In this document: in pieces, positions 60,637 to 64,000 of the stretch
How the letters are laid out: each line of letters begins with the position of its first letter
Position numbering within the stretch: position 1 is the stretch's first letter
DNA from: a bacterium
GTDB taxonomy: Bacteria > Planctomycetota > Planctomycetia > Pirellulales > Pirellulaceae
NCBI GenBank assembly: GCA_030430075.1
Contig: JAUIGN010000050.1
Location: 1 to 64,000, forward strand
Length of the DNA stretch: 64,000 bases
Reading direction: 5' to 3'
Made by a program: the position numbers and the translations under genes
The notes under the pieces: model-generated
Seen by the model: the letters and a program-made list of their open reading frames with translations, nothing else
Databases searched by the model: none
What the model was told of the DNA's origin: nothing

Positions 60637-63600
60637 ATGAAATCCACGACGAGACTTTACTTCCTGCTGGCGGCAAGCTTGTTGTTCGCGACCATCGCGG
60701 CGGCGGATGATAGCCAGTCCTCCGTCGCAACTCAGTACCGTAATCAGATCCGCCCACTCGTCGAGCGATACTGCAATGATTGTCACTCGGGCGAAACCAC
60801 GGAGGCGGACATCGATCTTGGCGCCTTTGCGACGCACGCGGACGTTCGGAGTCAGGTGGACGTCTGGCTCAAAGTTCGCACCATGCTCGACAGCCGGCAA
60901 ATGCCGCCGAAGGACTCGCGGCAGCCGACCGAGGACGAATGGAAGCGGTTGCAAACGTGGGTGCGGGAGTTTCTTGCGCGGGAGGCGGAAGCCACGGCCG
61001 GTGACCCGGGACCGGTTGTTCTACGAAGGTTGAACAACGAAGAATACAACTACTCAGTCCGCGATCTGACCGGCGTCGCTTCGCTCGATCCGACGCGCGA
61101 GTTTCCCGTAGACGGCGCGGCAGGTGAAGGTTTTATCAACACCGGTTCCGCCCAGGCGATGTCGCCGGCGCTCGTGACCAAATACCTCGACGCCGCCAAA
61201 GTGGTCGCATCGCATGCCGTATTGCTCCCTGATGGGATTGCGTTCTCCGCAGGTCAATCTCGACGCGAGTGGACGGACGAGCGAGTCGCGGCGATTCGTC
61301 GCTCTTATTCACAGTTCACGGTGACTTCGGACGTGCAGATTGAAGTCGGCGGTACTGGCCGCGTTCCCAACGAAGGGGGTGCCATTCCGCTCGCGAAGTA
61401 TCTCACGGCGACGCTTGATGAACGTGAGGCTCTGACCGCCGGCCGCAAGTCGGTTGAAGATGTTGCGGGTGAGCGTTCCTTGAATGCGAAGTACCTCGGC
61501 ATTCTGTGGCAAGCATTGTCGGCAGCCCCGGAACCGTTGGGCGGCACGTCTCTCCTGCTGGACCAGTTTCGCACGCAGTGGCGGTCAGCAGCGCCTGGCG
61601 ATGTCGACAAGCTGGTCGCCTGGATCGGTGGTCAGCAGCAGGTTCTCTTTCAGTACAACCCGATCGGGCATATCGGCAAAGATGGCAAGTCCAAAGTCTG
61701 GATGGACATCGCCACTCCGCTCACAAATCGACGGGACTTCTCGGTTCGGCTGACGGAACAGGACAGCGGTGACGTTTCGGTTTTTCTTTGTGCATCCGAT
61801 GCCGGCGACGGGCATGAAGGTGACTTCGTCGTCTGGCAGAACCCGCGATTAACGATCGAGAATGGTCCGGACATCCCGCTTCGTGACCTCGCTGGGCTAC
61901 AGCAGAGTCTTGAGAAGGCCCAGACAGAAGCACTGGCGCGCACTGCGGATTACCTCGCTGCCATCGGGGAAATCCAAGCCGGTGGTGAGCGCCTGACGGA
62001 AGAACGGCTGGCCGCCGTGGCGGAGAGACGCAAGCTTGCACCGAGCGCCCTGAAAGCATGGACGAGTTATCTGGGCATCGGGCCGAGCAAGCCAGTCGTT
62101 GTGACGGGACATTTCGACAAGACCGAAACCCATGGCGACTACAATTTCATTCGTTCCTGGGGAACTGGGGCCACGCCGATCGTGACGGCGAACTCGTCCG
62201 GCAATCAAGTGCGGATTCCCGGCATCGCGCTGGCGCACGGGATTACGGCGCATCCTTCGCCCACACACTTCGCCGCCATCGGATGGCAGAGTCCCATCGA
62301 TGGAAATGTGAGGATCGAGGCACAACTCTCGGACGCGCATCCCGAGTGCGGCGATGGTCAGGAGTGGTTCTTGCAGCACCGTACCGGCCGCCGAGTCGGC
62401 AACCTTTGGAAAGGTCGGTTCCGTACAGGCGGCTCTGCGAAGATGCAGCCGCAACAGGTGTCCGTCCGCAAGGGTGAGTTGATCTCGTTCATCCTCGGCC
62501 CCAGCGGTAACTACACCTGCGACCTAACCGAGATGAACCTCACCATCACCGAGGTTCAAGGTGAAAAACGCACATGGGATCTGGCCGGAGACGTATCCAG
62601 TGACCTGCTGGCGAGCAACCCGCACGCAGATCGCCACGGCAACCCCAAGGTCTGGCACTTTTACACGGGCAAAATGAGCACGGTCGATCGCGATCAGGGG
62701 ACGCTGGTTTCCATCCCGGCCGGCTCGCTGCTGGATCATTGGCAGATGGAGTCGGACGCCGCAAAACGAACTGAACTTGCCCGCCAGGTGCAGCAACTTG
62801 CGACCGGAACTCCTCCCCGAAATGCGAATTCCCCGGACGGTATTCTGTACGCACAATTACGAAACCTGGCGCTATCGCCGCGCAGTGTAGAATCGTTACT
62901 GTCCGATGTGACTGCGGACATACGCTTTGGCAAACATCCGCTGGGGCACGAGACAGCTTCCGCCGATCTGGTCGTCAAGGCTCCGTCAATCGTCGAGTTC
63001 AAGATCCCGGCGAGGCTCGCGTCTGGCCGAACGCTGGTCGTCGGCGGAGTCCTCGATCCGCAAGCCGGTCGGGATGGCAGCGTTCGCCTCGAAGCTGGTC
63101 TGAGTCGCGTCGAGCCATCGGCCATCGGAGCGACCAGTCCAATTGTTGTCAACGAAGGCAGCCAGGCTCGAGCTCGCGTCTTAGCCGCGTTTACCGACTT
63201 TCGCGATCTGTTCCCGCCGCAGCTCTGTTACGAACGCATCGTACCGGTCGACGAGGTCGTGACGCTGACACTGTTCTATCGGCAGGACAACGCGCTGCAG
63301 CGGCTGATGCTCGATGACGAGCAAACGGCAGAACTAAATCGCATGTGGGACGAGCTCTTCTATGTCGCCCAGGAGCCGCTGAGGTACGAAGTTGCCTTTG
63401 AGCAGATTCGCGAGTTTGCCACACAGGACCGACCGGATCTGGTGAAAGTCTGGGATCCACTCAAGCCTCAGGTCATTGCGCGCGCCAGAGCGTTCCGCAA
63501 GCGTCTGCTCGACACCGAACCGGCTCATCTGGCAGCGGTGCTGGAGTTCGCCGGTCGAGCCTGGCGGCGCCCGCTCACGGGCGATGAACGAGTGGGACTC

Positions 63601-64000
63601 TCGCAGTTCTATCGCAACCTCCGCACTGCCGAGATGGCTCACGAAGACGCGATCCGTCTGACATTGGCCCGTGTGCTGACCTCACCCGCGTTTCTGTACC
63701 GCCGCGAAGTTCAGTCTGACGGCAGCCAGCCGCAGCCAGTTACCGATCTCGAACTGGCGAGCCGCCTGAGTTTCTTCCTTTGGTCGTCCGTTCCGGATGC
63801 CGAACTCCGCCGTGTCGCTGAATCCGGCAGCCTATCGGATGGCACCGCACTGGCAGAACAGACTCGGCGGATGCTGAAAGACCCCCGCACACGGCGACTG
63901 GCGATCCAGTTTGCGTGTCAGTGGCTCCATTTGCGAGATTTTGATCAGGACGACAACAAGAACGAAAAACTGTATCCGGAGTTTGCTGCGCTTCGAGGCG
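60637..64000 (+). CDS. DUF1587/DUF1595/DUF1592 planctomycete cytochrome-domain protein (3' end outside window)
   Basis: An open frame of more than 1,120 residues running off the window. Signal peptide (TRLYFLLAASLLFATIAAA) is followed by a heme-like CNDCHSG (about 46-51) and a short coiled part. DUF1587 near 130 (VLRRLNNEEYNYSVRDLTG), a long middle of about 770 residues with beta-rich segments (ITAHPSPTHFAAIGW, WFLQHRTG) that may bind polymers, DUF1595 near 970 (VLEFAGRAWRRPLTGDE) and DUF1592 from about 1005 (AIRLTLARVLTSPAFLYRRE, ASRLSFFLWSSVPDAELRR). DUF1588 and DUF1585 probably follow outside the window. Function unknown, exported. Confidence 0.9.
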   Translation, partial: MKSTTRLYFLLAASLLFATIAAADDSQSSVATQYRNQIRPLVERYCNDCHSGETTEADIDLGAFATHADVRSQVDVWLKVRTMLDSRQMPPKDSRQPTEDEWKRLQTWVREFLAREAEATAGDPGPVVLRRLNNEEYNYSVRDLTGVASLDPTREFPVDGAAGEGFINTGSAQAMSPALVTKYLDAAKVVASHAVLLPDGIAFSAGQSRREWTDERVAAIRRSYSQFTVTSDVQIEVGGTGRVPNEGGAIPLAKYLTATLDEREALTAGRKSVEDVAGERSLNAKYLGILWQALSAAPEPLGGTSLLLDQFRTQWRSAAPGDVDKLVAWIGGQQQVLFQYNPIGHIGKDGKSKVWMDIATPLTNRRDFSVRLTEQDSGDVSVFLCASDAGDGHEGDFVVWQNPRLTIENGPDIPLRDLAGLQQSLEKAQTEALARTADYLAAIGEIQAGGERLTEERLAAVAERRKLAPSALKAWTSYLGIGPSKPVVVTGHFDKTETHGDYNFIRSWGTGATPIVTANSSGNQVRIPGIALAHGITAHPSPTHFAAIGWQSPIDGNVRIEAQLSDAHPECGDGQEWFLQHRTGRRVGNLWKGRFRTGGSAKMQPQQVSVRKGELISFILGPSGNYTCDLTEMNLTITEVQGEKRTWDLAGDVSSDLLASNPHADRHGNPKVWHFYTGKMSTVDRDQGTLVSIPAGSLLDHWQMESDAAKRTELARQVQQLATGTPPRNANSPDGILYAQLRNLALSPRSVESLLSDVTADIRFGKHPLGHETASADLVVKAPSIVEFKIPARLASGRTLVVGGVLDPQAGRDGSVRLEAGLSRVEPSAIGATSPIVVNEGSQARARVLAAFTDFRDLFPPQLCYERIVPVDEVVTLTLFYRQDNALQRLMLDDEQTAELNRMWDELFYVAQEPLRYEVAFEQIREFATQDRPDLVKVWDPLKPQVIARARAFRKRLLDTEPAHLAAVLEFAGRAWRRPLTGDERVGLSQFYRNLRTAEMAHEDAIRLTLARVLTSPAFLYRREVQSDGSQPQPVTDLELASRLSFFLWSSVPDAELRRVAESGSLSDGTALAEQTRRMLKDPRTRRLAIQFACQWLHLRDFDQDDNKNEKLYPEFAALRG

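Overview
The window looks like chromosome of a planctomycete, probably a relative of the Pirellulales. It is GC-rich and carries several families that are largely planctomycete-specific: DUF1501, DUF1549/DUF1553 and DUF1587/1595/1592 'planctomycete cytochrome' proteins, DUF1598, DUF1080, twin-arginine Gfo/Idh/MocA proteins, small membrane proteins with an FSLRT N-terminus, and giant PQQ-type beta-propeller proteins. No rRNA, CRISPR array or complete transposase is visible.

Left end (1 to about 7.4 kb) is accessory DNA: a run of small, tightly spaced unknown genes (HD-domain hydrolase, DUF6717-like, DUF6398-like, CcbP-like calcium-binding, DUF1294). It ends at a tRNA-Ser(UGA) flanked on both sides by remnants of planctomycete-type integrases and by decayed membrane-protein genes, so it looks like an old integration site.

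7.5-31 kb is a gene-rich, mostly monocistronic region: low-molecular-weight phosphatase/ArsC, a propeller protein with a methyltransferase-like segment, fatty acid hydroxylase, DUF1549/1553 protein, YgfZ, a LarA-like protein, a thioredoxin-fold lipoprotein, a striking secreted Cys/Gly/Lys/Gln repeat protein, DUF1598 protein, Nudix hydrolase, DCC-family protein, a large membrane-anchored coiled-coil protein, DUF1080 protein and a Gfo/Idh/MocA oxidoreductase.

31-49 kb holds a PAS-GAF-receiver regulator, a metallophosphoesterase, tRNA-Leu(CAG), a propeller protein, a KAS III/OleA-like thiolase, an SGNH hydrolase, DUF1501, hemC overlapping DUF502, comF, a PLP aminotransferase and an LptF/LptG permease. 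49.4-54.9 kb is the first half of a Tad/Flp pilus locus: flp pilin, prepilin peptidase, CpaB, secretin CpaC and CpaE. The motor ATPase and TadB/TadC do not follow. The right end has a 1,390-residue propeller/LamG/methyltransferase-like protein, a decayed MFS transporter, a FadR-type regulator and a DUF1587/1595/1592 protein that runs off the window.

The main non-coding signal is two families of dispersed intergenic repeats. In all four copies of one family an end coincides with the stop codon of the adjacent gene, through a terminal CTAG. Three copies of the other family begin at a TAG stop. There are also three GC-rich minisatellites.
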